NCBI RefSeq assembly: GCF_030686865.1
Contig: NZ_JAQYUS010000001.1
Location: forward strand, 248,001-312,000
Origin: Kaistella sp. SH40-3
Lineage (GTDB): Bacteria > Bacteroidota > Bacteroidia > Flavobacteriales > Weeksellaceae
Reading direction: 5' to 3'
Length of the DNA: 64,000 nucleotides
In this document: positions 44,967 through 53,531 of the stretch, one piece after another
Layout of the letters: every line of letters begins with the position of its first letter
Numbering within the stretch: the first letter of the stretch is position 1
The notes under the pieces: model-generated
What the model saw: the letters and a program-made list of their open reading frames with translations, nothing else
Told to the model about the DNA's origin: nothing
The model's database searches: none
Position numbers and translations under genes: made by a program

Positions 44967-46099
44967 GACTATTTTTCAATCTGTTCTACTGCTTTATATT
45001 TTGCTTGTCAATACCTGCATTTTCTCAAGTAAAAAATAATGATGCCGAAATAAAAAGAGCAAATGATATTCTGTATGAAAACCCAAATGACTCCATAAAA
45101 ATCGCATTTTCACTTTTAAAAAATGAAAAAAATGCTGATGAAATCGCGCATCTTTATATGATGATTTCCACTGCTTATGTTGCAAAACGAGATATCGACA
45201 GCTCTCTGTATTTCATTATGAAGACGACAAATCTCATTAATTCTGATGCATTACTTTCCACAAAAATTCGAATTTTAAATTCTGTTGCGGTTCAATATCA
45301 ACAGATGCAGCTTTACGATAAATCCTTAGAAACTTTAGATAAAGTAAAAGAATTATATGAGAAGTTACCTGCAGATGATAAAAACAGAGCGTACAATCGT
45401 GAGTTTAATAATATGATTAGAGGGATGATTTACAGAAGCCAATCGAATCCGGAAATGGCTTTAGAAAAATTTTCCCAAGCCGTTAATTATTTAAAAAAAT
45501 TACCACAGACAAAAGGAAATTCCTCAAATATCAGCGTCATCTTATACAATATGGGTTATTGCTACATGGAATTAAACCAAAATTCTAAAGGCAGTTATTA
45601 TTTTACAGAAGCAATAAAATATGGACAACTCGCAGACGCAAAAAGCATTGAAGCTTACGCTTTTAAAGGTCTTTCTGAGAATTTATATGTTAATCATGAA
45701 TATACCAAATCTTTAGATTTATTGGATAAAGCAGATTATTTAGCAAAATCTATTGGCGATATCGTCCTCAGCGAAGGTATTTATAAACTAATGGCTAACA
45801 ATTATTTGGCGATCAACAATTGGGAGAAATATCAATTTTACAGCGATAAAGTTTTAGAATTAAAACAAGAAAAACAAAAAAAAGATGAACAATCGCTCAA
45901 TCGCTACATGAACATTCAAACCTCAGAAAATTTAGAAAAAACAAACAGTGCTCAAACAAAGTTTCAGATGTATCAAGTACTGATTCTCGGACTTTCTGCG
46001 CTTTCAATTTTATTTTTGGGGAGAAGTTTTCTTTCGCATAAAAAAAGAAATAAACTTTTAAAAAGCACGATCGAAAACCTCACTAATGCTGAGCAGTAA
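44963..46099 (+). CDS. TPR membrane protein, partner of the AraC-type regulator
   Basis: 378 residues. Signal peptide MRLFFNLFYCFIFCLSIPAFSQ, TPR-like repeats (LYDKSLETLDKVKELYEKL; MALEKFSQAVNYLKKL; YYFTEAIKYGQLADAK), then one membrane helix near residue 340 (YQVLILGLSALSILFLG) and a short basic tail. It has the same order as its neighbour but ends where the HTH would begin. The 4-nt overlap implies translational coupling, so the pair may form a sensor complex; alternatively it is a truncated paralog. No DNA-binding part is visible. Confidence 0.85.
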   Translation: MRLFFNLFYCFIFCLSIPAFSQVKNNDAEIKRANDILYENPNDSIKIAFSLLKNEKNADEIAHLYMMISTAYVAKRDIDSSLYFIMKTTNLINSDALLSTKIRILNSVAVQYQQMQLYDKSLETLDKVKELYEKLPADDKNRAYNREFNNMIRGMIYRSQSNPEMALEKFSQAVNYLKKLPQTKGNSSNISVILYNMGYCYMELNQNSKGSYYFTEAIKYGQLADAKSIEAYAFKGLSENLYVNHEYTKSLDLLDKADYLAKSIGDIVLSEGIYKLMANNYLAINNWEKYQFYSDKVLELKQEKQKKDEQSLNRYMNIQTSENLEKTNSAQTKFQMYQVLILGLSALSILFLGRSFLSHKKRNKLLKSTIENLTNAEQ

Positions 46100-46127
46100 A
46101 ATTAAAGAAACTTCTGACAGCAACGGA

Positions 46128-46158
46128 TTGGTCATATTAGCATTGTTTTGTATTTTTG
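46128..46158 (+). promoter_or_regulatory. Candidate trpS promoter
   Basis: TTG (46128-46130), a 20-bp spacer, TATTTTTG (46151-46158), 22 nt before the ATG. Confidence 0.52.
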
Positions 46159-46180
46159 TTCCTAAATTACATCAAAACAC

Positions 46181-47149
46181 ATGTCGAGAATACTTACAGG
46201 AATACAAGCCACAGGAACGCCACATTTGGGAAATCTTTTAGGGGCGATTATTCCAGCCATCGAACTTTCTAAAAAACCTGAGAACGAATCTTTTTTGTTC
46301 ATCGCCAATCTGCATTCTTTAACACAGATTAAAAACGCAGAAGAACTAAAACAAAATACTTACGAAATCGCAGCCGCCTGGCTTGCCTGTGGTTTAGACA
46401 CGAACAAAACTTTTTTTTACAGACAAAGTGATATTGCAGAAACCTGTGAACTGACTTGGTATTTATCGTGTTTTTTTCCATATCAAAGATTAACGTTGGC
46501 GCATTCTTTTAAAGACAAAGCCGATCGTTTAGACGATGTTAATGCTGGTTTGTTTACTTATCCTGTTTTAATGGCTGCCGATATTTTACTTTATGATGCA
46601 GAAGTAGTTCCGGTCGGAAAAGACCAGTTACAACATTTAGAAATGGCCCGTGATATGGGCGCAAGATTTAACCATCAAATGGGAGAAGTTTTCGTTTTGC
46701 CACAAGCAGAATTACATGAAGACACCAAATATGTTCCCGGAACCGACGGACAAAAAATGTCGAAATCAAGAGGGAATATCATCAATATTTTCTTGCCTGA
46801 AAAAGAATTGAAAAAACAAGTTATGGGAATTGAAACCGATTCTAAATCCCTGGAAGAACCAAAAGATCCATCAACGGATAAAGTTTTTGCTTTGTACGAA
46901 TTGATTGCAACAAAAGAACAAACTGAAACTTTAAGACAAAAATACGAAGCCGGAAATTTCGGTTATGGCCACGCCAAAACAGAATTGCTGAATTTGATTC
47001 TAACGCGATTTGCAAAGGAAAGAGAACTGTTCACTTACTACATGAACAACTTACCAGAACTGGAAGAAAAACTACAGAAAGGTGCGGCAAAAACCAGAGT
47101 CATCGCTTTGGAAACATTAGCCAGAGTTCGTAAAAGCGTTGGAGTATAA
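46181..47149 (+). CDS. trpS: Tryptophanyl-tRNA synthetase
   Basis: 322 residues, class I. GIQATGTPHLGNLLGA near residues 7-22 is the HIGH motif and DGQKMSKSRGN (about residue 190) the KMSKS motif. AHSFKDKADRLDDVNAGLFTYPVLMAADILLYDA supplies the tryptophan pocket. Cytoplasmic, forms Trp-tRNA. Monocistronic with its own promoter box and a convergent terminator. Confidence 0.97.
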   Translation: MSRILTGIQATGTPHLGNLLGAIIPAIELSKKPENESFLFIANLHSLTQIKNAEELKQNTYEIAAAWLACGLDTNKTFFYRQSDIAETCELTWYLSCFFPYQRLTLAHSFKDKADRLDDVNAGLFTYPVLMAADILLYDAEVVPVGKDQLQHLEMARDMGARFNHQMGEVFVLPQAELHEDTKYVPGTDGQKMSKSRGNIINIFLPEKELKKQVMGIETDSKSLEEPKDPSTDKVFALYELIATKEQTETLRQKYEAGNFGYGHAKTELLNLILTRFAKERELFTYYMNNLPELEEKLQKGAAKTRVIALETLARVRKSVGV

Positions 47150-47164
47150 TTTTTAAATCAAACT

Positions 47165-47195
47165 AAAAAACCTTTCCGATTTGGAAAGGTTTTTT
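47165..47195. terminator. Convergent bidirectional terminator between trpS and the HAD gene
   Basis: Perfect 13-bp stem AAAAAACCTTTCC / GGAAAGGTTTTTT with loop GATTT; A-run and T-run make it active on both strands. Confidence 0.87.
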
Positions 47196-47196
47196 G

Positions 47197-47892
47197 TTAT
47201 AAGAGTTCTTTTAGTTCTGCAAGTTTCTTAATCACTTTTACTCCTTCTGCTTCGAATTTATCATCGAATACATCAAAATAAATGACCTGTAGGCCAAATG
47301 ATTTTCCGCCTTCTACATCGGCAATCCAATCGTCGCCAATCATCATAGATTCTTCGGAAGAAGCATTCGCTTTTTTCAAAGCGTAGTCATAAATTTCTGG
47401 TTGTGGCTTTCTGATATTGATTTCATCGGCGCTGGTAATGGTTTGAAAGTAATTTTGAATTCCGGAAAGTTCGCATTTTTTATGCGTGACTTCTTTAAAT
47501 CCATTCGAGAGAATATGCAAAGTATATCCTTTATCGTGCAGATATTCTAAGATTTCAAAGGCTCCATCAACCAAGTCATTATAATTAAGAATTTCATCTA
47601 AGAAATTATTTTCAAAAACCTGAGCCAATTCAAAATCATCAATTCCGAAAAAGAGAAAAGAGTCATAGAATCTGTGCTTACGCAGATATTCTTTATCGAT
47701 TTCGCCATCTCGAATTTGTTCCCACAATCTTTCATTAATGGTAAAATATTCGCGATGGAAATCATCAAAATCTAAATTATATTTTTCGCGGACTTCTTGT
47801 CTTTTAAAAATTTCCTTTAAAGTTAAAAAGGCATTTCCGCGGTGATCCCAAAGGGTATTATCGAGGTCAAAAAAAATGTGCTGAATTTTCAT
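47197..47892 (-). CDS. HAD-superfamily hydrolase, YjjG type (noncanonical nucleotide phosphatase)
   Basis: 231 residues from the ATG at 47892 (MKIQHIFFDLDNTLWDH); a three-codon longer frame begins with TTG and is less likely. HAD motif I is FFDLDNTLWD (nucleophile Asp), motif II LSNGF, motif III ITSADEINIRKPQ (Lys), and motif IV MMIGDDWIADVEGG. Subfamily IA with a helical cap; YjjG relatives dephosphorylate pyrimidine nucleoside monophosphates and damaged nucleotides. The substrate here is not evident. The start codon is 6 nt after a TAnnTTTG box. Confidence 0.88.
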   Translation of the reverse strand: MKIQHIFFDLDNTLWDHRGNAFLTLKEIFKRQEVREKYNLDFDDFHREYFTINERLWEQIRDGEIDKEYLRKHRFYDSFLFFGIDDFELAQVFENNFLDEILNYNDLVDGAFEILEYLHDKGYTLHILSNGFKEVTHKKCELSGIQNYFQTITSADEINIRKPQPEIYDYALKKANASSEESMMIGDDWIADVEGGKSFGLQVIYFDVFDDKFEAEGVKVIKKLAELKELL

Positions 47893-47898
47893 ACAGCA

Positions 47899-47906
47899 CA
47901 AATTTA
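47899..47906 (-). promoter_or_regulatory. Candidate -7 box for the HAD gene
   Basis: TAAATTTG on the minus strand, 6 nt before the ATG at 47892; a TTG lies about 26 bp further upstream. Confidence 0.42.
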
Positions 47907-47918
47907 AGTAAATAAAGA

Positions 47919-48053
47919 TTAGTTCTTCGAAACAATATGGATTTTTGAGTTCAATTTTAACACTTGAATGCTCTTTGAATAACTGAGCAGAAAATCGATG
48001 GTTTGTTTCTTTGGTGTCAATAGTCTTTCTTTTAAAGTGTCATTTTTTTTCAT
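47919..48053 (-). CDS. 44-residue protein encoded behind the ECF sigma factor
   Basis: A small frame 42 bp downstream of the sigma gene, on the same strand. It reads MKKNDTLKERLLTPKKQT, then IDFLLSYSKSIQVLKLNSK and a short tail IHIVSKN. I recall similar tiny proteins with a core of the form TIDFLLSYSKSLEV after RNA polymerase sigma factor genes in other Flavobacteriia, which is why I keep it. The distribution of charged and hydrophobic residues looks like a real helix followed by a beta pair. Function unknown; a modulator of the sigma factor is only a guess. Confidence 0.62.
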   Translation of the reverse strand: MKKNDTLKERLLTPKKQTIDFLLSYSKSIQVLKLNSKIHIVSKN

Positions 48054-48095
48054 ACGCGAAAAGATTTAACTTAAAACGAAAGATTCTTCAAATTA

Positions 48096-48686
48096 TTATC
48101 TGGTTAAAATAATCTGATGTTCATCCATAATTTTTCTCAGGTTAATAAGCGCATACCGCACCCTGCCTAAGGTTGTATTGATACTGGAATCGGTTTGATC
48201 TGCAATTTCTTTAAAAGATAAGTTATCGAAAAAGCGAAGTTTTATCACTTCTTGTTGGTTTTCTGGCAAATAGTCGAGCATTCTCATCAAATCTTCCTGA
48301 ATTTGTCTGCTGACCAATTGTTCTTCAATATTTTCTTCCTGACCAGATATCAAATCAAAAATGGAGAAATCCTCATTATCGTAGGAAGTTTCCGAAACTT
48401 TATTGTGTTTGGCTTTGAGTCGAAAATGATCAATAACCAAGTTGTGTGCAATTCTTTTTGCCCACAAAACAAATTTGCCTTCTTCTTTGTAGCGACCTTC
48501 TTTCAGGGTCACAATTATTTTCATGAAGGTATCCTGGAAAATATCATTTGCCAGAGTTTCATCCATCAATTTATAAAAAATAAAAGTGAAAATTTCTTTT
48601 TGATGCCTCTCTATAAGTACCGCGAGTGCCTTTTCATTACCATTTTTAAAACTGGTAATCAGCCAACTATCTGTATTCTTAACCAT
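48096..48686 (-). CDS. ECF RNA polymerase sigma factor
   Basis: 196 residues. Region 2 has NDIFQDTFMKIIVTLKEGRY and KFVLWAKRIAHNLVIDHFR; region 4 has LPENQQEVIKLRFFDNLSFKEIADQT followed by NTTLGRVRYALINLRK, an HTH for the -35-type element. Length and order fit sigma-70 family ECF/RpoE. No anti-sigma gene with a membrane helix adjoins, but a 44-residue gene follows. The start ATG at 48686 is the natural one; no promoter box was recognised in the 173 bp upstream. Confidence 0.92.
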   Translation of the reverse strand: MVKNTDSWLITSFKNGNEKALAVLIERHQKEIFTFIFYKLMDETLANDIFQDTFMKIIVTLKEGRYKEEGKFVLWAKRIAHNLVIDHFRLKAKHNKVSETSYDNEDFSIFDLISGQEENIEEQLVSRQIQEDLMRMLDYLPENQQEVIKLRFFDNLSFKEIADQTDSSINTTLGRVRYALINLRKIMDEHQIILTR

Positions 48687-48859
48687 AACTCCATCTATAT
48701 TTATTCAAGAATTTACGCCCCCATCACTTCGGGTTTGTAAAAATCAAATATTAAAAAACTGATAGAGTTGTATTCCTTAAAATTGGCTTTATTGTGAGTG
48801 GCTAAAATAGTAAAAAAGTTAATACCGTGTTAAAAAAATGCAAAATATTTAAAAACCCA

Positions 48860-49348
48860 TCATTTTAACAGGTCATGAAGCAGTACCAAAGGCAAGTTTA
48901 ATGTAAAATTAACATTGAGACCTTTTAATTCTTTACCGTTGATTCCGGCTTTATCAATGGAGAAGGCGTAACCTCCAGTTAGATCAAGCAGACCAAATAA
49001 GGTGACTCCTGCTTTGGGTGCAATATATTTTGTAGTTGCTTCTGCACCAGCTAAAAAATAAACAGAATGATACAAATCTACATTCCTTTCGAAGTTTAAT
49101 AACAAATCTCCCTGGATCTTTGGCATTATTACAAATTTACCATCGTTTGCGCCCATAATTCCGGCGACACCCAATCGGTAAATTACATCATCATTTTCCA
49201 GGAAAAGCAATCTTCCACCCAATTCTGCGAAACTTTGATTCTGATAAACATATCCTACATGAACCATTTTATGAACAGCAAACTGCCCTTTCGAAAACCC
49301 GAAAAAGAGGACTAATAACAAAGCGGAGAAAATGAATTTTTTATTCAT
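48860..49348 (-). CDS. Secreted hypothetical protein, possible small beta-barrel
   Basis: 162 residues from the ATG at 49348. MNKKFIFSALLLVLFFGFSKGQ is a signal peptide; a longer frame upstream is rejected. The mature part alternates short strands (HVGYVYQNQSFAELGGRLLF; VDLYHSVYFLAGAEATTKY) and ends NFTLNLPLVLLHDLLK. It resembles small Bacteroidota outer-membrane proteins of unknown function. It starts 76 bp after metK on the same strand, with the metK terminator between them. Confidence 0.78.
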   Translation of the reverse strand: MNKKFIFSALLLVLFFGFSKGQFAVHKMVHVGYVYQNQSFAELGGRLLFLENDDVIYRLGVAGIMGANDGKFVIMPKIQGDLLLNFERNVDLYHSVYFLAGAEATTKYIAPKAGVTLFGLLDLTGGYAFSIDKAGINGKELKGLNVNFTLNLPLVLLHDLLK

Positions 49349-49378
49349 TACGGTGATTTTATATTGAGTATAAAGATA

Positions 49379-49415
49379 AAAAAACTGCTTTAACATTTCT
49401 GAAAAAGCAGTTCTT
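49379..49415 (-). terminator. Terminator of metK
   Basis: Stem AACTGCTTT / AAAGCAGTT with a 12-nt loop and a T-run on the minus strand, 12 bp after the stop. Confidence 0.75.
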
Positions 49416-49423
49416 TTTATTTT

Positions 49424-50704
49424 TTAAAGATTAAATTCTTTCTTAATATCATCTACTTTATCAAGTTTTTCCCACGTGAAAAATTCTAAGTCTTTAACGG
49501 CAAAAAGTTCTCCATTGGCTCTCTTAAACGTTTTATCAGCGACATAGTGTTCTCTTCCCATGTGACCATAAGAAGCTGTTTCCTGATAAATTGGATTTCT
49601 CAATTTTAAGTTTTGTTCAATTGCGTAAGGTCTTAAATCAAAGATCGTTTTAATTCTTTCTGCAATCTCGCCATCGTGTAAACCTAATTTTGAAGTTCCA
49701 TAAGTATTAATGTACAATCCACAAGGTTCTGCGACACCAATGGCGTAAGATACCTGAACTAAAACCTCCTCAGCAACTCCGGCTGCAACTAAGTTTTTTG
49801 CGATATGACGAACTGCATACGCAGCACTCCTATCGACTTTCGAAGGATCTTTGCCAGAGAATGCGCCACCACCATGACCACCTTTTCCACCATAAGTATC
49901 TACGATGATTTTTCTCCCAGTTAAACCTGTATCTCCGTGTGGACCACCGATTACAAATTTACCGGTTGGGTTAACATGGTATTTAATCTGATCATTAAAA
50001 AGATCTTGAATTTCTTTTTTCTGTTTTGCTTTAACTTTAGGGATAAGAATTTCAATCATATCCTTTCTAATTTTCGCCAGCATTGCTTCTTCACTTCCGA
50101 AATCATCATGCTGTGTAGAAACTACGATAGAGTCAATTCTCACTGGTTTGTGATCATCAGAATACTCAATTGTAACCTGAGATTTTGCATCAGGACGAAG
50201 ATATTTAACCGCATCGCTTTCTCTTCTTAGCACCGCCAGTTCCTTAAGAATGGTATGTGCTAAATCCAGAGCCAAAGGCATATAGTTTTCGGTTTCGTTG
50301 GTTGCATAACCGAACATCATTCCCTGATCACCTGCACCTTGTTTATTTGCTTTCGTTTCAAAATCATCATCTTCATGCGCACGATCTACTCCTTGATTAA
50401 TATCTGGAGACTGTTCGTGAATCGCAGAAATCACTCCGCAAGAATCACCCGCGAACATGTATTCTCCTTTGGTATAACCAATTTTATTAATTACTTTTCT
50501 GGCAATATCCTGTACATCTAGGTAAGCATTTGATTTTACTTCTCCCGCCAAAACAACCTGACCTGTGGTCACTAAAGTTTCACAAGCTACTTTTGAAGAA
50601 GGATCATTTGCAAGAAAGTTATCGATTAAGGCATCAGATATTTGATCAGCCACTTTATCTGGGTGCCCTTCGGATACCGACTCAGAGGTAAATAAATAAG
50701 ACAT
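49424..50704 (-). CDS. metK: S-adenosylmethionine synthetase
   Basis: 426 residues. Makes SAM from methionine and [24 protein letters not shown] at the N-terminus holds the ATP-binding His and Mg-binding Asp; [15 protein letters not shown] and [22 protein letters not shown] are the two MetK signatures (GAGDQGxxFGYA and the Gly-rich phosphate loop). The ATG start is directly preceded by a ~130-nt leader that carries a SAM-II-like motif. Cytoplasmic. Confidence 0.97.
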   Translation of the reverse strand: MSYLFTSESVSEGHPDKVADQISDALIDNFLANDPSSKVACETLVTTGQVVLAGEVKSNAYLDVQDIARKVINKIGYTKGEYMFAGDSCGVISAIHEQSPDINQGVDRAHEDDDFETKANKQGAGDQGMMFGYATNETENYMPLALDLAHTILKELAVLRRESDAVKYLRPDAKSQVTIEYSDDHKPVRIDSIVVSTQHDDFGSEEAMLAKIRKDMIEILIPKVKAKQKKEIQDLFNDQIKYHVNPTGKFVIGGPHGDTGLTGRKIIVDTYGGKGGHGGGAFSGKDPSKVDRSAAYAVRHIAKNLVAAGVAEEVLVQVSYAIGVAEPCGLYINTYGTSKLGLHDGEIAERIKTIFDLRPYAIEQNLKLRNPIYQETASYGHMGREHYVADKTFKRANGELFAVKDLEFFTWEKLDKVDDIKKEFNL

Positions 50705-50761
50705 ATTTCTTTTGTTTTTTAATTAAAAAAGTAGAAGTAAAATAGGTGATTGCAAAAGAAA

Positions 50762-50827
50762 CTAAAAGAGAAAATTCGGTTTTAGCATTTTTTAATGAGG
50801 TTGCAATCAGTACAAATTTTTCCTCCT
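50762..50827 (-). promoter_or_regulatory. Candidate SAM-II-type riboswitch in the metK leader
   Basis: Transcript order on the minus strand: AGGAGG (P1 5' strand), A-rich/AUUUG loop, UGAUUGCAA, CCUC (P1 3' strand), AUUAAAAAAU, GCUAAAA. SAM-II elements are built as P1, AUUU.. loop, UUGCA, P1', UUAAA.AA.U.GCUAAAA, and the match in order, spacing and key bases is good. Right after it CUAAAA can pair with a downstream UUUUAG (loop 12 nt), an alternative hairpin that would hide GCUAAAA. Regulates the SAM-producing gene directly downstream. Not verified by a covariance model; P1 is only 4 bp. Confidence 0.42.
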
Positions 50828-50841
50828 GTAAATTATTGGTG

Positions 50842-50872
50842 CAAATTTAGACACTATTTATCAAAACGCAAA
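50842..50872 (-). promoter_or_regulatory. metK promoter
   Basis: Minus strand TTTG (50872-50869), a 19-bp spacer, TAAATTTG (50849-50842), giving a leader of about 130 nt before the ATG. Confidence 0.57.
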
Positions 50873-50892
50873 ATTTATTTTGATGTTATAAA

Positions 50893-51840
50893 TCACTGTG
50901 GCTTTACACTCACATATTCTTCTGGATTTTGATTAAAATTCAGTTTATCTTTTAAGGAGTCCGCAATAAATTTAATCAATTCATCTAAAATTTTCTGTTT
51001 GTAAGTTGGCTTGTAATAAATTACAGAAATCTCCCGATACGGGAATGGCATTCTGAATCTTTTTACTTTTTCTTTTTGCTGATCGGTCAATTGCTCAACA
51101 GCAAGTTCTGGCAGAATACTGATACCGCCCAATTTATCTACCAGTTGAACTAATGTACTGATGTTAGAAGCCACAAATTCCAGATTTTTCGGTTTTACTG
51201 TGTTTTCTTTCAGTTCACAAATATTCTCAAACTGGGTTCTCAAACAGTTGCCTTCTTCCAAAAGCCAAACTTTTTGCACATCAATGTCTTCCGGAACCAC
51301 AAAACTGTCTTTTTTTCCTGTTTCATCTGCAGCGTACAGCATCAATTCTTCATTAAATAAAAAGTCGTGATAAAATTCATTTGCAGCTGTATAAGGTGTA
51401 GAAATAATTCCTGCATCAAGTTCACCGGTTTTCAGAGCCTTGATGATATTATCAGTCGTCATTTCTTTAACGTTAAGTTCAATCTTTGGATTGTTTTTCA
51501 GAAAATCAAAAATTTCTGTTGGCAAGATAAAGCCTGAAATGGTGGGAAGAATGCCTAAATTAAGTTTTCCAGCCAACACATTATTCAATAAATTTGCTTT
51601 GCTTTTCAACTCATTAATGGCGTCGATTACTCTTTTCGCTTCAACGATTATTTGCACTCCTACATCAGTCGTTCGAATGGGGTGAGTTGTACGGTCGAAA
51701 ATCTTCACATCCATCTCATCCTCAAACTTTTGAATCATCGCACTCAATGTAGGTTGCGTTATGAAGCAGGCTTGAGCCGCATTGCCAAAGTGTTTATATT
51801 TATCTACCGCGATAAGATATTCTAATTGCTGAATGTTCAT
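50893..51840 (-). CDS. oxyR: Peroxide-sensing LysR regulator OxyR
   Basis: 315 residues. N-terminal winged helix (LEYLIAVDKYKHFGNAAQAC..TQPTLSAMIQKFE). The effector domain holds two redox Cys, Cys199 (EEGNCLRTQ) and Cys208 (FENIC), at exactly the E. coli OxyR numbering and spacing, so oxidation to a disulfide by peroxide is likely to activate it. Divergent from katA with a 90-bp shared control region. It is the natural regulator of that catalase. Confidence 0.93.
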   Translation of the reverse strand: MNIQQLEYLIAVDKYKHFGNAAQACFITQPTLSAMIQKFEDEMDVKIFDRTTHPIRTTDVGVQIIVEAKRVIDAINELKSKANLLNNVLAGKLNLGILPTISGFILPTEIFDFLKNNPKIELNVKEMTTDNIIKALKTGELDAGIISTPYTAANEFYHDFLFNEELMLYAADETGKKDSFVVPEDIDVQKVWLLEEGNCLRTQFENICELKENTVKPKNLEFVASNISTLVQLVDKLGGISILPELAVEQLTDQQKEKVKRFRMPFPYREISVIYYKPTYKQKILDELIKFIADSLKDKLNFNQNPEEYVSVKPQ

Positions 51841-51860
51841 TTGGTTAATTTAGTCTAGGT

Positions 51861-51868
51861 CAAATATA
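51861..51868 (-). promoter_or_regulatory. Candidate -7 box for oxyR
   Basis: TATATTTG on the minus strand, 20 nt before the oxyR ATG; no clear -33 element. Confidence 0.45.
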
Positions 51869-51901
51869 CTTACATTTTGCCGAATTGTAATTATTTTTAA
51901 A

Positions 51902-51909
51902 TAAATTTG
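51902..51909 (+). promoter_or_regulatory. Candidate -7 box for katA
   Basis: TAAATTTG, 21 nt before the katA ATG; TTTG 22 bp upstream (51876-51879). The oxyR/katA gap is where an OxyR site should lie, but no clear palindrome was seen. Confidence 0.5.
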
Positions 51910-51930
51910 AGGTTTATTAAAATCACTGAT

Positions 51931-53418
51931 ATGAGCGACAACAAACTGACTAACTCCGCCGGAATCCCTTATTATAATCACGAGGATTCGCAAACTGCTG
52001 GACCAAGAGGACCCGTCTTATTACAGGACTTCGTCTTACAGGAAAATCTGGCTCATTTTGTACGTGAAAGAATTCCTGAAAGAGTGGTACATGCAAAGGG
52101 AACTGGCGCTTACGGAACATTTACCGTAACCCACGATATTTCAAAATATACCAAAGCCAAACTATTTTCAAACGTTGGAAATTCATGCAGAATATTTACA
52201 AGATTCTCCACAGTTGGTGGTGAAAAAGGAAGCGCCGATACCGAAAGAGATCCTCGCGGTTTTGCAGTGAAATTCTACACAGAAGAAGGAAACTGGGATT
52301 TGGTCGGAAATAACACCCCCGTCTTCTTTATTAAAGATGCTAAAAAATTTCCAGATTTTATTCATACTCAGAAACGTTTACCAAAGACTAATTTAAAAAG
52401 TGCTACGATGATGTGGGATTTTTGGAGTTTCAATCCTGAATCACTACACCAGGTTTTAATCTTAATGTCGGATCGCGGAACTCCTCATGGTTATCGTCAT
52501 ATGCACGGTTTTGGATCCCACACTTTTTCAATGATTAATGCGGCCAATGAAAGAGTTTGGGTTAAGTTTCATTTCAAAACAAAACAAGGAATTAAAAACT
52601 TCACCGATGAAGATGCCGTAAAAATGAAAGGAGAAAATCCTGATTTTGCGCAGGAAGATTTAGTCAAATCTATAGAAGCTGGTGACTTTCCAAAATGGAC
52701 TCTTTATCTACAGGTAATGACTGAGGATCAAGCAAAAGAATTTCGCTGGAATCCTTTTGATGTTACTAAAGTTTGGTTTCACGACGAATTCCCATTAATA
52801 GAAGTTGGTGAGATGGAACTGAATGAAATCCCCGTTAATTATTTCGCTCATGTAGAACAAGCCACTTTTTCTCCGAGTAATTTAATTAATGGAATTAGTT
52901 TTTCACCTGATAAAATGTTACAAGGTCGACTTTTCTCCTATCCAGACGCTCACCGTTATCGTGTTGGGGCAAATGCTCATTTGTTAGAAGTTAACCGCTG
53001 TCCATTTATGGTTAACAATTATCAGAGAGATGGCGCAATGGCAGATTCAAGTCACTATAAAGATGCACCAAATTATTACCCAAATAGTTTTGATGAAATT
53101 AAACCGTCAACCGATTATAAGAATTTCGAAGAAGATTTAGATAGCACGCGAGTAGCTAATTTTAATCGCAACGAAAATGATGACGATCATTTCACACAGC
53201 CTGGATTACTTTATTCAAAGGCGATGAACGAATCAGACCGACAAAATTTAACATCCAACATTGTAACTTCGATGAAAGGCATTTCGGGCCCGAAAAGAGA
53301 TGAAATCATCAACCGCCAATTGTGTCTCTTTTTCCGAGCCAACATTGATTTGGGAATGAAAATCGCCATGGGCTTACAAGTAAATATTGATGGAAATATG
53401 ATGAATCATTCGAAATAA
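51931..53418 (+). CDS. katA: Monofunctional heme catalase
   Basis: 495 residues from the ATG at 51931 (MSDNKLTNSAGIPYY); an eight-codon longer frame is rejected because it would start before the promoter's leader. Dismutates H2O2. Catalytic His54 in RVVHAKGTGAYGTF; heme pocket RFSTVGGEKGSADTERDPRG; proximal Tyr337 in RLFSYPDAHRYRVG. Length fits the small-subunit clade 3. No export signal. Divergent from oxyR, so induction by peroxide is expected. Confidence 0.96.
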   Translation: MSDNKLTNSAGIPYYNHEDSQTAGPRGPVLLQDFVLQENLAHFVRERIPERVVHAKGTGAYGTFTVTHDISKYTKAKLFSNVGNSCRIFTRFSTVGGEKGSADTERDPRGFAVKFYTEEGNWDLVGNNTPVFFIKDAKKFPDFIHTQKRLPKTNLKSATMMWDFWSFNPESLHQVLILMSDRGTPHGYRHMHGFGSHTFSMINAANERVWVKFHFKTKQGIKNFTDEDAVKMKGENPDFAQEDLVKSIEAGDFPKWTLYLQVMTEDQAKEFRWNPFDVTKVWFHDEFPLIEVGEMELNEIPVNYFAHVEQATFSPSNLINGISFSPDKMLQGRLFSYPDAHRYRVGANAHLLEVNRCPFMVNNYQRDGAMADSSHYKDAPNYYPNSFDEIKPSTDYKNFEEDLDSTRVANFNRNENDDDHFTQPGLLYSKAMNESDRQNLTSNIVTSMKGISGPKRDEIINRQLCLFFRANIDLGMKIAMGLQVNIDGNMMNHSK

Positions 53419-53531
53419 TAAGGAATATTTCAACGTAATATTAAATAATTCAGAATACGCGGAAACACATCAATTCAACTAGAAAAAATTGATTAATTTG
53501 CACCTAATAAAACATTCAATCACAAATAAAT

